Positions 6,499 to 6,686 of a stretch of DNA of 6,686 nt are shown here, piece after piece. The DNA lies in the NCBI GenBank assembly GCA_007280825.1, contig QYQI01000111.1:1-6686 (forward strand), written 5' to 3'. A program made the position numbers and the translations under genes. The number at the start of each line of letters is the position of its first letter. The stretch's first letter is position 1. The stretch is from Ignavibacteriales bacterium. Lineage in GTDB: Bacteria > Bacteroidota > Ignavibacteria > Ignavibacteriales > Melioribacteraceae. The notes below the pieces were generated by a model, which did no database searches, was not told where the DNA came from, and saw only the letters and a program-made list of their open reading frames with translations.

Positions 6499-6526
6499 TT
6501 GAGAATTGCGAATTGAGAATGGAGAA
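6499..6526. repeat. Tandem 7-bp repeat, four units
   Basis: Four consecutive heptamers read TTGAGAA, TTGCGAA, TTGAGAA, TGGAGAA on the plus strand. The array fills most of the 42-bp gap between the stop of the four-helix-bundle gene (its stop begins the next base) and the start of the oxidoreductase. Similar AATTCTCAATTCTC-like runs are frequent between genes in this group from memory. The units are imperfect. Confidence 0.75.
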
Positions 6527-6686
6527 TTAATTTTCTTTTAATTTTTTTATAATAGAAATTAATAGCCGAATCAATTCATCGCAATCATTTATTAAACTAA
6601 TAAATTCTTTTTCGTTTATAACACATGATTCCTTAAGCAATTTCAACCAGTATTCTGTTTCGCGTGCTTCTTTCAATGATATAGAA
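6527..6686 (-). CDS. Four-helix-bundle protein (S23 / 23S rRNA intervening-sequence family), C-terminal part
   Basis: The minus strand is open from the window edge to a TAA at 6527-6529 and gives 52 residues, roughly the last 40% of a protein that is normally about 120 long. It includes SLKEARETEYWLKLLKES, then CDELIRLLISIIKKLKEN. The E-A-x-E-T-x-Y-W-L-x-L-L-K-E-S pattern and the final D/E-EL-x-RLL-x-SIIKKLK helix are the hallmark of the four-helix-bundle family first seen encoded in 23S rRNA intervening sequences. Stand-alone copies are abundant in Bacteroidota and Ignavibacteria and often surrounded by short repeats. Their function is unclear. The start lies outside the window. Confidence 0.85.
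   Translation of the reverse strand, partial: SISLKEARETEYWLKLLKESCVINEKEFISLINDCDELIRLLISIIKKLKEN

Overview
The window is AT-rich and almost fully coding. It looks like a stretch of chromosome from the Bacteroidota/Ignavibacteriota side of the FCB group. The reasons are the gene families, weak or variable Shine-Dalgarno sequences, a TATATTTG box resembling the Bacteroidota -7 element before one gene, and several intergenic repeats of types I associate with those genomes. The lineage call is an inference; no rRNA or other marker settles it.

Layout. Bases 1-2125 (+): the C-terminal part of mutS (mismatch repair ATPase; start lies outside the window), then a DUF1684-family lipoprotein whose signal peptide runs out of a dispersed repeat. 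Bases 2140-4236 (+): aroF (type I-beta DAHP synthase with N-terminal regulatory domain) and tyrA (prephenate dehydrogenase with C-terminal ACT domain), abutting with no spacer and both starting at TTG. Together they cover the first step of the shikimate pathway and the committed step to tyrosine, and both carry the kind of domain used for amino-acid feedback control. Bases 4237-4921: a mosaic intergenic region holding a composite palindromic element, a solitary antitoxin-like gene (-), a diverged in-frame remnant of the tyrA 3' end, and a second palindromic repeat. Bases 4922-6484 (-): a 520-residue FAD-dependent oxidoreductase of the COG2509 type, convergent with tyrA. Bases 6499-6526: a 7-bp tandem repeat. 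Bases 6527-6686 (-): the C-terminal end of a four-helix-bundle (S23/23S rRNA intervening-sequence type) protein that runs off the window.

The most informative feature is the 4237-4819 block. The last 40 codons of tyrA occur twice, 463 bp apart, with no gaps and mostly synonymous differences. That points to junction of two separately evolved tyrA tails, with an antitoxin-like gene and a mobile-looking palindromic element between them. I see no clearly new multi-gene system; the rest is core metabolism and repair interspersed with small repeats.
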